A stretch of DNA of 64,000 nucleotides from Chania multitudinisentens RB-25 (GTDB lineage: Bacteria; Pseudomonadota; Gammaproteobacteria; Enterobacterales; Enterobacteriaceae), in assembly GCF_000520015.2 (NCBI RefSeq), contig NZ_CP007044.2, forward strand, positions 558,001 through 622,000, written 5' to 3'. Below, in pieces: positions 1-10,330 of the stretch; position 1 is the stretch's first letter; the number at the start of each line of letters is the position of its first letter. The translations under genes were made by a program, and so were the position numbers. The notes below the pieces were generated by a model. That model saw only the letters and a list, made by a program, of their open reading frames with translations. It made no database searches and had not been told where the DNA came from.

Positions 1-3000
1 CCACCACGGCAATCGCTTCGGATGCGCAGCTGGTGCTGAGCGGGGCACTGACCCAGGCCAGCGGCGCGGTACTGCAACTCGGGATTGGCAATAACGACCC
101 GGCCATTACCGCCCTCAGCGCAACGCTGGGCGGGGCACTGCAACTGAGCGGGTACTCCGGCACCCTCTCGACCAACGCCAGTGACCTGGCCTCAACGCTG
201 TATACCGTTCTGCAAACCAGCACCGGGATCAGCGGCGATTTTGACAGTGTCGACCTGGGTGTGGCGGGCAGCCCGCCTGATTACCTGACCCTGGCCGCCG
301 GCACGAGCAGCGACACCCTGCGCTATCAGGTGGGCTACGGCCTGACCTGGCAGGCGGGCAGCACCCTGGGCGACGGCACCTTTACCCTGGCAAGCCTCAG
401 CGACAGCTTTAACCTGGACATGGCCCTGAACGATGAGAGTGCCTCGCTGACCGGGTGGAACGGACGCGACCTGACCAAGGCCGGCGCGGGCACGCTGATA
501 CTGTCGGCGCAGAATGGCTACACCGGCACCACCACCGTCAGCGGAGGCACCCTGAGCCTGGGAGTTACCGATGCCCTGGCCGCCAGCAGTGCGGTCACCC
601 TGGGCAGCGGCACGACCCTGGCGCTGAATGACCTGGATCAGACCGTGCAGCAACTGGGCGGGGCCGGGAGCGTCACGCTCGGCAACGCCACCCTGACCGC
701 CAGCAACAGCGGCAGCAGCACCTTCAGCGGAATAATGAGCGGCAGCGGTGAGCTGGTGAAAACCGGCAGCGGCGCCCTGACGCTCACGGGGGATAACAGC
801 TACAGCGGCGGCACCACCGTCAGCGACGGGAGCCTGGTGGTCACCCAGGGCAATGCGCTGGGCAGCGGCACGGTCACCAATGATGCAGACCTGGAGCTGG
901 CCTTTGCCGGTGACGGCACGCTGGACAACGGCCTGAGCGGCAGCGGCACCCTGACCAAGAGCGGCAGCGGCAATGCCACCCTGACCGCCAGCGGCAGCAG
1001 CCAGGGCAGCGTCGAGGTGGACGCAGGCACCCTGACCCTGGCGCAGAGCGGCGCCTTCACTGCCGGGGATTACACCACCGCCAGCGGAGCCACCACGGCA
1101 ATCGCTTCGGATGCGCAGCTGGTGCTGAGCGGGGCACTGACCCAGGCCAGCGGCGCGGTACTGCAACTCGGGATTGGCAATAACGACCCGGCCATTACCG
1201 CCCTCAGCGCAACGCTGGGCGGGGCACTGCAACTGAGCGGGTACTCCGTCACCATTCCGACCAGCGCCAGTGACCTGGCCTCAACGCTGTATACCGTCCT
1301 GCAAACCAGCACCGGGATCAGCGGCGATTTTGACAGCGTTGACCTCGGTGTGGCGGGCAGTCCGCCTGATTACCTGACCCTGGCCGCCGGCACGAGCAGC
1401 GACACCCTGCGCTATCAGGTGGGCTACGGCCTGACCTGGCAGGCGGGCAGCACCCTGGGCGACGGTACCTTTACCCTGGCAAGCCTCAGCGACAGCTTTA
1501 ACCTGGACATGGCCCTGAACGATGAAAGCGCCTCGCTGACCGGGTGGAACGGGCGCGACCTGACCAAGGCCGGCGCGGGCACGCTGATACTGTCGGCGCA
1601 GAATGGCTACACCGGCACCACCACCGTCGACGGAGGCACCCTGAGCCTGGGGATTACCGATGCCCTGGCCGCCAGCAGTGCGGTCACCCTGGGCAGCGGC
1701 ACGACCCTGGCGCTGAATGACCTGGATCAGACCGTGCAGCAACTGGGCGGGGCCGGGAATGTCACGCTCGGCAGCGCCACCCTGACCGCCAGCAACAGCG
1801 GCAGCAGCACCTTCAGCGGGGGCATCAGCGGCAGCGGGGAGCTGGTGAAAACCGGCAGCGGCGCCCTGACGCTCACGGGGGATAACAGCTACAGCGGCGG
1901 CACCACCGTCAGCGACGGGAGCCTGGTGGTCACCCAGGGCAATGCGCTGGGCAGCGGCACGGTGACCAATGATGCAGACCTGGAGCTGGCCTTTGCCGGT
2001 GACGGTACGCTGGACAACGGGCTGAGCGGCAGCGGCACCCTGACCAAGAGCGGCAGCGGCAATGCCACCCTGACCGCCAGCGGCAGCAGCCAGGGCAGCG
2101 TCGAGGTGGACGCAGGCACCCTGACCCTGGCGCAGAGCGGCGCCTTCACTGCCGGGGATTACACCACCGCCAGCGGAGCCACCACGGCAATCGCTTCGGA
2201 TGCGCAGCTGGTGCTGAGCGGGGCACTGACCCAGGCCAGCGGCGCGGTACTGCAACTCGGGATTGGCAATAACGACCCGGCCATTACCGCCCTCAGCGCA
2301 ACGCTGAGCGGGGCACTGCAACTGAGCGGGTACTCCGTCACCACTCCGACCAGCGCCAGTGACCTGACCTCAACGCTGTATACCGTTCTGCAAACCAGCA
2401 CCGGGATCAGCGGCGATTTTGACAGCGTCAGCCTGGGCTCAGCGGGCAGCCCGCTCGATTACCTGACCCTGGCCGCCGGCACGAGCAGCGACACCCTGCG
2501 CTATCAGGTGGGCTACGGCCTGACCTGGCAGGCGGGCAGCACCCTGGGCGACGGCACCTTTACCCTGGCAAGCCTCAGCGACAGCTTTAACCTGGACATG
2601 GCCCTGAACGACGAGAGTGCCTCGCTGACCGGGTGGAACGGACGCGACCTGACCAAGGCCGGCGCGGGCACGCTGATACTGTCGGCGCAGAATGGCTACA
2701 CCGGCACCACCACCGTCAGCGGAGGCACCCTGAGCCTGGGAGTTACCGATGCCCTGGCCGCCAGCAGTGCGGTCACCCTGGGCAGCGGCACGACCCTGGC
2801 GCTGAATGACCTGGATCAGACCGTGCAGCAACTGGGCGGGGCCGGGAGCGTCACGCTCGGCAACGCCACCCTGACCGCCAGCAACAGCGGCAGCAGCACC
2901 TTCAGCGGAATAATGAGCGGCAGCGGTGAGCTGGTGAAAACCGGCAGCGGCGCCCTGACGCTCACGGGGGATAACAGCTACAGCGGCGGCACCACCGTCA

Positions 3001-6000
3001 GCGACGGGAGCCTGGTGGTCACCCAGGGCAATGCGCTGGGCAGCGGCACGGTCACCAATGATGCAGACCTGGAGCTGGCCTTTGCCGGTGACGGCACGCT
3101 GGACAACGGGCTGAGCGGCAGCGGCACCCTGACCAAGAGCGGCAGCGGCAATGCCACCCTGACCGCCAGCGGCAGCAGCCAGGGCAGCGTCGAGGTGGAC
3201 GCGGGCACCCTGACCCTGGCGCAGAGCGGCGCCTTCACTGCCGGGGATTACACCACCGCCAGCGGAGCCACCACGGCAATCGCTTCGGATGCGCAGCTGG
3301 TGCTGAGCGGGGCACTGACCCAGGCCAGCGGCGCGGTACTGCAACTCGGGATTGGCAATAACGACCCGGCCATTACCGCCCTCAGCGCAACGCTGAGCGG
3401 GGCACTGCAACTGAGCGGGTACTCCGTCACCACTCCGACCAGCGCCAGTGACCTGACCTCAACGCTGTATACCGTCCTGCAAACCAGCACCGGGATCAGC
3501 GGCGATTTTGACAGCGTCAGCCTGGGCTCAGCGGGCAGCCCGCTCGATTACCTGACCCTGGCCGCCGGCAAAAGCAGCGACACCCTGCGCTATCAGGTGG
3601 GCTATGGCCTGACCTGGCAGGCGGGCAGCACCCTGGGCGACGGCACCTTTACCCTGGCAAGCCTCAGCGACAGCTTTAACCTGGACATGGCCCTGAACGA
3701 TGAAAGCGCCTCGCTGACCGGGTGGAACGGGCGCGACCTGACCAAGGCCGGCGCGGGCACGCTGATACTGTCGGCGCAGAATGGCTACACCGGCACCACC
3801 ACCGTCAGCGGAGGCACCCTGAGTCTGGGAGTTACCGATGCCCTGGCCGCCAGCAGTGCGGTCACCCTGGGCAGCGGCACGACCCTGGCGCTGAATGACC
3901 TGGATCAGACCGTGCAGCAACTGGGCGGGGCCGGGAATGTCACGCTCGGCAGCGCCACCCTGACCGCCAGCAACAGCGGCAGCAGCACCTTCAGCGGGGA
4001 CATCAGCGGCAGCGGGGAGCTGGTGAAAACCGGCAGCGGCGCCCTGACGCTCACGGGGGATAACAGCTACAGCGGCGGCACCACCGTCAGCGACGGAAGC
4101 CTGGTGGTCACCCAGGGCAATGCGCTGGGCAGCGGCACGGTGACCAATGATGCAGACCTGGAGCTGGCCTTTGCCGGTGACGGCACGCTGGACAACGGCC
4201 TGAGCGGCAGCGGCACCCTGACCAAGAGCGGCAGCGGCAATGCCACCCTGACCGCCAGCGGCAGCAGCCAGGGCAGCGTCGAGGTGGACGCAGGCACCCT
4301 GACCCTGGCGCAGAGCGGCGCCTTCACTGCCGGGGATTACACCACCGCCAGCGGAGCCACCACGGCAATCGCTTCGGATGCGCAGCTGGTGCTGAGCGGG
4401 GCACTGACCCAGGCCAGCGGCGCGGTACTGCAACTCGGGATTGGCAATAACGACCCGGCCATTACCGCCCTCAGCGCAACGCTGAGCGGGGCACTGCAAC
4501 TGAGCGGGTACTCCGTCACCACTCCGACCAGCGCCAGTGACCTGACCTCAACGCTGTATACCGTCCTGCAAACCAGCACCGGGATCAGCGGCGATTTTGA
4601 CAGCGTCAGCCTGGGCTCAGCGGGCAGCCCGCTCGATTACCTGACCCTGGCCGCCGGCAAAAGCAGCGACACCCTGCGCTATCAGGTGGGCTATGGCCTG
4701 ACCTGGCAGGCGGGCAGCACCCTGGGCGACGGCACCTTTACCCTGGCAAGCCTCAGCGACAGCTTTAACCTGGACATGGCCCTGAACGATGAAAGCGCCT
4801 CGCTGACCGGGTGGAACGGGCGCGACCTGACCAAGGCCGGCGCGGGCACGCTGATACTGTCGGCGCAGAATGGCTACACCGGCACCACCACCGTCAGCGG
4901 AGGCACCCTGAGTCTGGGAGTTACCGATGCCCTGGCCGCCAGCAGTGCGGTCACCCTGGGCAGCGGCACGACCCTGGCGCTGAATGACCTGGATCAGACC
5001 GTGCAGCAACTGGGCGGGGCCGGGAGCGTCACGCTCGGCAGCGCCACCCTGACCGCCAGCAACAGCGGCAGCAGCACCTTCAGCGGGGGCATCAGCGGCA
5101 GCGGGGAGCTGGTGAAAACCGGCAGCGGCGCCCTGACGCTCACGGGGGATAACAGCTACAGCGGCAGCACCACCGTCAGCGACGGGAGCCTGGTGGTCAC
5201 CCAGGGCAATGCGCTGGGCAGCGGCACGGTCACCAATAATGCAGACCTGGAGCTGGCCTTTGTCGGTGACAGTACGCTAGACAACGGCCTGAGCGGCAGC
5301 GGCACCCTGACCAAGAGCGGCAGCGGCAATGCCACCCTGACCGCCAGCGGCAGCAGCCAGGGCAGCGTCGAGGTGGACGCAGGCACCCTGACCCTGGCGC
5401 AGAGCGGCGCCTTCACTGCCGGGGATTACACCACCGCCAGCGGAGCCACCACGGCAATCGCTCCGGATGCCCAGCTGGTGCTGAGCGGGGCACTGACCCA
5501 GGCCAGCGGCGCGGTACTGCAACTCGGGATTGGCAATAACGACCCGGCCATTACCGCCCTCAGCGCAACGCTGAGCGGGGCACTGCAACTGAGCGGGTAC
5601 TCCGTCACCATTCCGACCAGCGCCAGTGACCTGACCTCAACGCTGTATACCGTCCTGCAAACCAGCACCGGGATCAGCGGCGACTTCGACAGCGTCAGCC
5701 TGGGCTCAGCGGGCAGCCCGCTCGATTACCTGACCCTGGCCGCCGGCAAGAGCAGCGACACCCTGCGCTATCAGGTGGGCTATGGCCTGACCTGGCAGGC
5801 GGGCAGCACCCTGGGCGACGGCACCTTTACTCTGGCAAGCCTCAGCGACAGCTTTAACCTGGACATGGCCCTGAACGACGAGAGTGCCTCGCTGACCGGG
5901 TGGAACGGACGCGACCTGACCAAGGCCGGCGCGGGCACGCTGATACTGTCGGCGCAGAATGGCTACACCGGCACCACCACCGTCAGCGGAGGCACCCTGA

Positions 6001-9000
6001 GCCTGGGGATTACCGACGCCCTGGCCGCCAGCAGTGCGGTCACCCTGGGCAGCGGCACGACCCTGGCGCTGAATGACCTGGATCAGACCGTCCAGCAACT
6101 GGGCGGGGCCGGGAATGTCACGCTCGGCAGCGCCACCCTGACCGCCAGCAACAGCGGCAGCAGCACCTTCAGCGGGGGCATCAGCGGCAGCGGTGAGCTG
6201 GTGAAAACCGGCAGCGGCGCCCTGACGCTCACGGGGGATAACAGCTACAGCGGCGGCACCACCGTCAGCGACGGAAGCCTGGTGGTGACCCAGGGCAATG
6301 CGCTGGGCAGCGGCACGGTCACCAATAATGCAGACCTGGAGCTGGCCTTTGCCGGTGACGGCACGCTGGACAACGGCCTGAGCGGCAGCGGCACCCTGAC
6401 CAAGAGCGGCAGCGGCAATGCCACCCTGACCGCCAGCGGCAGCAGCCAGGGCAGCGTCGAGGTGGACGCAGGCACCCTGACCCTGGCGCAGAGCGGCGCC
6501 TTCACTGCCGGGGATTACACCACCGCCAGCGGAGCCACCACGGCAATCGCTCCGGATGCGCAGCTGGTGCTGAGCGGGGCACTGACCCAGGCCAGCGGCG
6601 CGGTACTGCAACTCGGGATTGGCAATAACGACCCGGCCATTACCGCCCTCAGCGCAACGCTGAGCGGGGCACTGCAACTGAGCGGGTACTCCGGCACCCT
6701 CTCGACCAACGCCAGTGACCTGACCTCAACGCTGTATACCGTCCTGCAAACCAGTACCGGGATCAGCGGCGACTTCGACAGCGTCAGCCTGGGCTCAGCG
6801 GGCAGCCCGCTCGATTACCTGACCCTGGCCGCCGGCAAGAGCAGCGACACCCTGCGCTATCAGGTGGGCTATGGCCTGACCTGGCAGGCGGGCAGCACCC
6901 TGGGCGACGGCACCTTTACCCTGGCAAGCCTCAGCGACAGCTTTAACCTGGACATGGCCCTGAACGATGAAAGCGCCTCGCTGACCGGGTGGAACGGGCG
7001 CGACCTGACCAAGGCCGGCGCGGGCACGCTGATACTGTCGGCGCAGAATGGCTACACCGGCACCACCACCGTCAGCGGAGGCACCCTGAGCCTGGGAGTT
7101 ACCGATGCCCTGGCCGCCAGCAGTGCGGTCACCCTGGGCAGCGGCACGACCCTGGCGCTGAATGACCTGGATCAGACCGTCCAGCAACTGGGCGGGGCCG
7201 GGAGCGTCACGCTCGGCAGCGCCACCCTGACCGCCAGCAACAGCGGCAGCAGCACCTTCAGCGGAATAATGAGCGGCAGCGGTGAGCTGGTGAAAACCGG
7301 CAGCGGCGCCCTGACGCTCACGGGGGATAACAGCTACAGCGGCGGCACCACCGTCAGCGACGGGAGCCTGGTGGTCACCCAGGGCAATGCGCTGGGCAGC
7401 GGCACGGTGACCAATGATGCAGACCTGGAGCTGGCCTTTGCCGGTGACGGTACGCTAGACAACGGGCTGAGCGGCAGCGGCACCCTGACCAAGAGCGGCA
7501 GCGGCAATGCCACCCTGACCGTCAGCGGCAGCAGCCAGGGCAGCGTCGATGTAGAGGCTGGACGTTTGACCTTGGCACAAGGCGTGGTCTTTAACGCGGG
7601 GGATTACACCACCGCCAGCGGGGCCACTTCAACCATTAACCCCGATGCACAGCTGATTCTGAGCGGTGTTCTAACCCAAGCAAGTGATTCGATTTTACAA
7701 GTGGGGATCAACCTGATATCGCCGGCGATCAGCGCGAGTAGCGCACTGTTGGCCGGGGAATTGCAACTGGCAGGTTATTCGGCGATCCGCCCAGCAACCG
7801 CAAGTGGCCTGACTTCCACGCTGTATACCGTGATACAAACGACTACCGGACTCAGTGGAGATTTCAGCTTTGTTGATTTCGGCGGTTCAACCAGCGAAGT
7901 CGATTATCTGACCTTGGCGGCGGGCAAGAGCAGTGACGACCTGCTTTACCAAGTGGGCTATGCTCTGACCTGGCAGGCAGGAAATACTTTAGGCGATGGT
8001 ACTTTCACCTTAACTGAAGAAACCTTTAACCTTGATCTAGGGTTGAGTGATCAAGGCTCTTCTGCCACAGGCTGGAACGGTAGGGATTTAACTAAAAATG
8101 GTTCCGGCACGCTGATTTTAAGTGCTGATAATACCTATACCGGCGTAACGACCATTAATGATGGTACGTTGCAGGTAGGGAATGGTGGGACTCAGGGCAG
8201 TATTGAAGGGAACGTGGTAAACAATAGTTTACTGACCTTTGATCGGAGCGATGCGCTGAACTTTGCCGGTGAGATCACTGGAAGCGGTACTTTGCAGCAG
8301 GTTGGCAGCGGTGTTCTTACACTGAGCGGAAACAGTGACTACGCTGGAGGAACCGTCATTAGCAGTGGTGCTTTACATCTCGGCAATGGCGGTACTGAAG
8401 GCATGATTACAGGTAATGTGCTGAACAATGCCTTACTGGCCTTCGATCGCAGTGATGATGCTACCTTTGCCGGTCAAATCAGCGGTAGCGGTACATTGTG
8501 GCAGATAGGGAGCGGCACAGTGGTGTTAACCGGTGACAACACCTATAGCGGCGGTACCTTTATCACTGCGGGAACATTGCAGATTGGCGATGGTGGGACT
8601 CAAGGGAGCATTATTGGCAATATCAACAATGACGGCACTCTGATCGTTAATCGCAGCGATGATATCGCCTATGCGGGCAGCTTGAGCGGCAATGGTACCT
8701 TCATTAAAGAGGGCAATAATAGCCTACAGGTGAGTGGTGATAGCAGCGGTTACCTGGGTGATACCTTCATAGAAGCAGGCAGCCTGATGCTTGACAGCAC
8801 GGCGATATTGGGCGGCTCATTGGAAGTGTTGAACGGGGCCAAGCTCGGTGGTTCGGGAACAGTCGGCAACGCGGTTATTGCTTCCGGTGGTACGCTCTCG
8901 CCTGGGCACTCTATCGGTACCTTGAATGTAGCGGGCAATCTGACGTTTGAACAGGGTTCTCAATATCTGGTGGAGGTTAATCCAACCGGCACGGAAAGCG

Positions 9001-10328
9001 ACCTTATTCATGTGACAGGTACCACAACGCTGAATGGTGGCTCAGTCGTCCAGATAGGTGAAAACGGCAATTATCGGCCACTCACCACCTATACGATTAT
9101 CACCTCCGATCAGGGTATCAATGGGCAATTTGACAGTGTGAGCTCTGACTACGCCTTCGTGACGCCAACCCTGAGCTATGATGCCAATAACGTTATGCTG
9201 TCGTTACTGCGTAATCAGGTCGATTTTGTTTCAATGGCAAAAACCCCCAACCAGAAAGCAACGGCGCGTGGTGCGGAAAGCCTTGGAAGCGGTGGTGTTT
9301 ATGATGCCATCGTGCTGTTAGGGCAGGATATTGATGTTACCAGTGCCGCTTTTGACCAAATATCGGGTGAGCTGTATGCATCTTCAAAAGCTGCGTTAAT
9401 TGAAGATAGCCGCTTTGTGCGTGAGGCTGCTAATAATCGGTTACGGGGAGCGTTCGGCCATGTTGCTACAGAGCAGCAGGCGGTGAAACTCAACAGTGAC
9501 GATGATGTTGTCAGCTGGGGGCAAGCCTTTGGCGCCTGGGGGGCTACCAGCGGTGACGGAAATGCGGCCAGGCTCAACCGTGATACCGGCGGTATATTGT
9601 TGGGCGGAGATAAACTGCTTAAAGATAATTGGCGTGTTGGTGTTATCGGCGGCTACAGTCATACCAACTTTGACGTCAAGGATCGTAATTCCTCTGGGTC
9701 AAGCAACAATTATCACTTAGGCATTTATGGTGGTAACCAATGGGATAAACTCTCATTCCGTTCGGCGTTAGCCTATACCTGGCACGATATCAGTACGGAG
9801 CGAAGCCCGCAGTTTTCTGGCTTTTCCGATCGTGTTACTGGGGATTACCGCGCCAATACCGTGCAGACGTTTGGCGAGTTGGGTTACACCATACAGAAAG
9901 GTAATACCCAGCTGGAGCCTTTTGCCAACCTGACCTACCTCAATCTCCATACTAATGGATTGCGTGAGCAAGGGGGCGCAGCAGCGCTGAATATCAACAG
10001 TTCAAATACAGATGCCACCTTCAGCAGTTTGGGAGTCCGTTCAGCGACTGACCTGACCTTTGGCGATAAACCCGTGAAGCTGAAAGGCACTTTGGGATGG
10101 AGGCATAATTTTGGTGCGAAAACACCAACCTCGACGCAATCCTTTAGTGGCGGGGATAACTTTACGGTTGCCAGCGTACCTATCGCTAAAGATGCCGCCA
10201 TCATTGAGACCGGGCTTGAAATTGCTGTCACCCCGAATGCAAAAGTTGGCGTGTCATATAGCGGCCAGTTTGGTTCCGGCAGCAGCCGTGATCAAAGTGC
10301 ATTAGCCACGTTTAACTGGAAGTTCTAA
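1..10328 (+). CDS. Giant repeat-containing autotransporter adhesin (type V secretion), 5' end missing
   Basis: The reading frame is already open at base 3 and stops at a TAA at 10326-10328, so the start, signal peptide and N-terminal passenger lie upstream. More than 3430 residues are visible. Residues coded by 33-7655 are seven copies of a 363-residue Gly/Ser/Thr/Ala-rich unit. Each unit carries passenger-associated transport repeats of the form GTLxLxxxNxYxGxTTVxxG, which build right-handed beta-helices. A degenerate eighth copy and further repeats of this class follow to about 8.9 kb. Then come an autochaperone-like stretch (about 8.88-9.2 kb), a linker helix (SSKAALIEDSRFVREAANNR, near 9.39 kb) and a roughly 275-residue 12-strand-type beta-barrel (about 9504-10325) ending in the outer-membrane signature Phe. 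Known of the family: the barrel inserts through BAM and the passenger is displayed on the surface, usually for adhesion or aggregation. The actual ligand is unknown. Two hairpins follow the stop codon. Confidence 0.95.
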   Translation, partial: TTAIASDAQLVLSGALTQASGAVLQLGIGNNDPAITALSATLGGALQLSGYSGTLSTNASDLASTLYTVLQTSTGISGDFDSVDLGVAGSPPDYLTLAAGTSSDTLRYQVGYGLTWQAGSTLGDGTFTLASLSDSFNLDMALNDESASLTGWNGRDLTKAGAGTLILSAQNGYTGTTTVSGGTLSLGVTDALAASSAVTLGSGTTLALNDLDQTVQQLGGAGSVTLGNATLTASNSGSSTFSGIMSGSGELVKTGSGALTLTGDNSYSGGTTVSDGSLVVTQGNALGSGTVTNDADLELAFAGDGTLDNGLSGSGTLTKSGSGNATLTASGSSQGSVEVDAGTLTLAQSGAFTAGDYTTASGATTAIASDAQLVLSGALTQASGAVLQLGIGNNDPAITALSATLGGALQLSGYSVTIPTSASDLASTLYTVLQTSTGISGDFDSVDLGVAGSPPDYLTLAAGTSSDTLRYQVGYGLTWQAGSTLGDGTFTLASLSDSFNLDMALNDESASLTGWNGRDLTKAGAGTLILSAQNGYTGTTTVDGGTLSLGITDALAASSAVTLGSGTTLALNDLDQTVQQLGGAGNVTLGSATLTASNSGSSTFSGGISGSGELVKTGSGALTLTGDNSYSGGTTVSDGSLVVTQGNALGSGTVTNDADLELAFAGDGTLDNGLSGSGTLTKSGSGNATLTASGSSQGSVEVDAGTLTLAQSGAFTAGDYTTASGATTAIASDAQLVLSGALTQASGAVLQLGIGNNDPAITALSATLSGALQLSGYSVTTPTSASDLTSTLYTVLQTSTGISGDFDSVSLGSAGSPLDYLTLAAGTSSDTLRYQVGYGLTWQAGSTLGDGTFTLASLSDSFNLDMALNDESASLTGWNGRDLTKAGAGTLILSAQNGYTGTTTVSGGTLSLGVTDALAASSAVTLGSGTTLALNDLDQTVQQLGGAGSVTLGNATLTASNSGSSTFSGIMSGSGELVKTGSGALTLTGDNSYSGGTTVSDGSLVVTQGNALGSGTVTNDADLELAFAGDGTLDNGLSGSGTLTKSGSGNATLTASGSSQGSVEVDAGTLTLAQSGAFTAGDYTTASGATTAIASDAQLVLSGALTQASGAVLQLGIGNNDPAITALSATLSGALQLSGYSVTTPTSASDLTSTLYTVLQTSTGISGDFDSVSLGSAGSPLDYLTLAAGKSSDTLRYQVGYGLTWQAGSTLGDGTFTLASLSDSFNLDMALNDESASLTGWNGRDLTKAGAGTLILSAQNGYTGTTTVSGGTLSLGVTDALAASSAVTLGSGTTLALNDLDQTVQQLGGAGNVTLGSATLTASNSGSSTFSGDISGSGELVKTGSGALTLTGDNSYSGGTTVSDGSLVVTQGNALGSGTVTNDADLELAFAGDGTLDNGLSGSGTLTKSGSGNATLTASGSSQGSVEVDAGTLTLAQSGAFTAGDYTTASGATTAIASDAQLVLSGALTQASGAVLQLGIGNNDPAITALSATLSGALQLSGYSVTTPTSASDLTSTLYTVLQTSTGISGDFDSVSLGSAGSPLDYLTLAAGKSSDTLRYQVGYGLTWQAGSTLGDGTFTLASLSDSFNLDMALNDESASLTGWNGRDLTKAGAGTLILSAQNGYTGTTTVSGGTLSLGVTDALAASSAVTLGSGTTLALNDLDQTVQQLGGAGSVTLGSATLTASNSGSSTFSGGISGSGELVKTGSGALTLTGDNSYSGSTTVSDGSLVVTQGNALGSGTVTNNADLELAFVGDSTLDNGLSGSGTLTKSGSGNATLTASGSSQGSVEVDAGTLTLAQSGAFTAGDYTTASGATTAIAPDAQLVLSGALTQASGAVLQLGIGNNDPAITALSATLSGALQLSGYSVTIPTSASDLTSTLYTVLQTSTGISGDFDSVSLGSAGSPLDYLTLAAGKSSDTLRYQVGYGLTWQAGSTLGDGTFTLASLSDSFNLDMALNDESASLTGWNGRDLTKAGAGTLILSAQNGYTGTTTVSGGTLSLGITDALAASSAVTLGSGTTLALNDLDQTVQQLGGAGNVTLGSATLTASNSGSSTFSGGISGSGELVKTGSGALTLTGDNSYSGGTTVSDGSLVVTQGNALGSGTVTNNADLELAFAGDGTLDNGLSGSGTLTKSGSGNATLTASGSSQGSVEVDAGTLTLAQSGAFTAGDYTTASGATTAIAPDAQLVLSGALTQASGAVLQLGIGNNDPAITALSATLSGALQLSGYSGTLSTNASDLTSTLYTVLQTSTGISGDFDSVSLGSAGSPLDYLTLAAGKSSDTLRYQVGYGLTWQAGSTLGDGTFTLASLSDSFNLDMALNDESASLTGWNGRDLTKAGAGTLILSAQNGYTGTTTVSGGTLSLGVTDALAASSAVTLGSGTTLALNDLDQTVQQLGGAGSVTLGSATLTASNSGSSTFSGIMSGSGELVKTGSGALTLTGDNSYSGGTTVSDGSLVVTQGNALGSGTVTNDADLELAFAGDGTLDNGLSGSGTLTKSGSGNATLTVSGSSQGSVDVEAGRLTLAQGVVFNAGDYTTASGATSTINPDAQLILSGVLTQASDSILQVGINLISPAISASSALLAGELQLAGYSAIRPATASGLTSTLYTVIQTTTGLSGDFSFVDFGGSTSEVDYLTLAAGKSSDDLLYQVGYALTWQAGNTLGDGTFTLTEETFNLDLGLSDQGSSATGWNGRDLTKNGSGTLILSADNTYTGVTTINDGTLQVGNGGTQGSIEGNVVNNSLLTFDRSDALNFAGEITGSGTLQQVGSGVLTLSGNSDYAGGTVISSGALHLGNGGTEGMITGNVLNNALLAFDRSDDATFAGQISGSGTLWQIGSGTVVLTGDNTYSGGTFITAGTLQIGDGGTQGSIIGNINNDGTLIVNRSDDIAYAGSLSGNGTFIKEGNNSLQVSGDSSGYLGDTFIEAGSLMLDSTAILGGSLEVLNGAKLGGSGTVGNAVIASGGTLSPGHSIGTLNVAGNLTFEQGSQYLVEVNPTGTESDLIHVTGTTTLNGGSVVQIGENGNYRPLTTYTIITSDQGINGQFDSVSSDYAFVTPTLSYDANNVMLSLLRNQVDFVSMAKTPNQKATARGAESLGSGGVYDAIVLLGQDIDVTSAAFDQISGELYASSKAALIEDSRFVREAANNRLRGAFGHVATEQQAVKLNSDDDVVSWGQAFGAWGATSGDGNAARLNRDTGGILLGGDKLLKDNWRVGVIGGYSHTNFDVKDRNSSGSSNNYHLGIYGGNQWDKLSFRSALAYTWHDISTERSPQFSGFSDRVTGDYRANTVQTFGELGYTIQKGNTQLEPFANLTYLNLHTNGLREQGGAAALNINSSNTDATFSSLGVRSATDLTFGDKPVKLKGTLGWRHNFGAKTPTSTQSFSGGDNFTVASVPIAKDAAIIETGLEIAVTPNAKVGVSYSGQFGSGSSRDQSALATFNWKF
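33..7655 (+). repeat. Seven in-frame tandem repeats of exactly 1089 bp (363 codons)
   Basis: Unit boundaries, counted from the codon before LSGALTQ, are 33, 1122, 2211, 3300, 4389, 5478 and 6567, each exactly 1089 bp apart. The array ends at 7655. Bases 1-32 match the end of a unit, so at least one more copy is likely upstream. Units differ at only a few sites, including synonymous ones. Codon choice is strongly restricted (CTG, AGC, GGC, ACC, GCC), which leaves several antisense frames open by chance. Variants at separate sites are reshuffled between units. Confidence 0.98.
7656..8175 (+). repeat. Degenerate eighth copy of the 1089-bp unit (about its first half)
   Basis: The homologous codon falls at 7656, again exactly 1089 bp after the previous unit. 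The protein still aligns (LSGVLTQAS, STLYTVIQTTTGLSGDF, DYLTLAAGKSSDDLLYQVGY, TGWNGRDLTKNGSGTLILSA) but the nucleotide sequence is well diverged and two codons are missing near 8010-8030. After about 8175 the match is lost and shorter beta-helix repeats of the GNGGTQGSIxGNVxNN type take over. This looks like the older copy from which the homogenised array was amplified. Confidence 0.85.
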
Positions 10329-10330
10329 GC

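Noticed and set aside
192..7187. Many long antisense frames (80-346 codons) repeated in each 1089-bp unit
   Set aside because: They recur in every unit because the sense strand uses few GC-rich codons without antisense stops. Products are low-complexity Ala/Gly/Gln-rich, with no ribosome sites or domains.
33..7655. Regular repeats considered as CRISPR or a satellite array
   Set aside because: Units are 1089 bp, in frame, with protein homology and no short repeat/unique spacer pattern.
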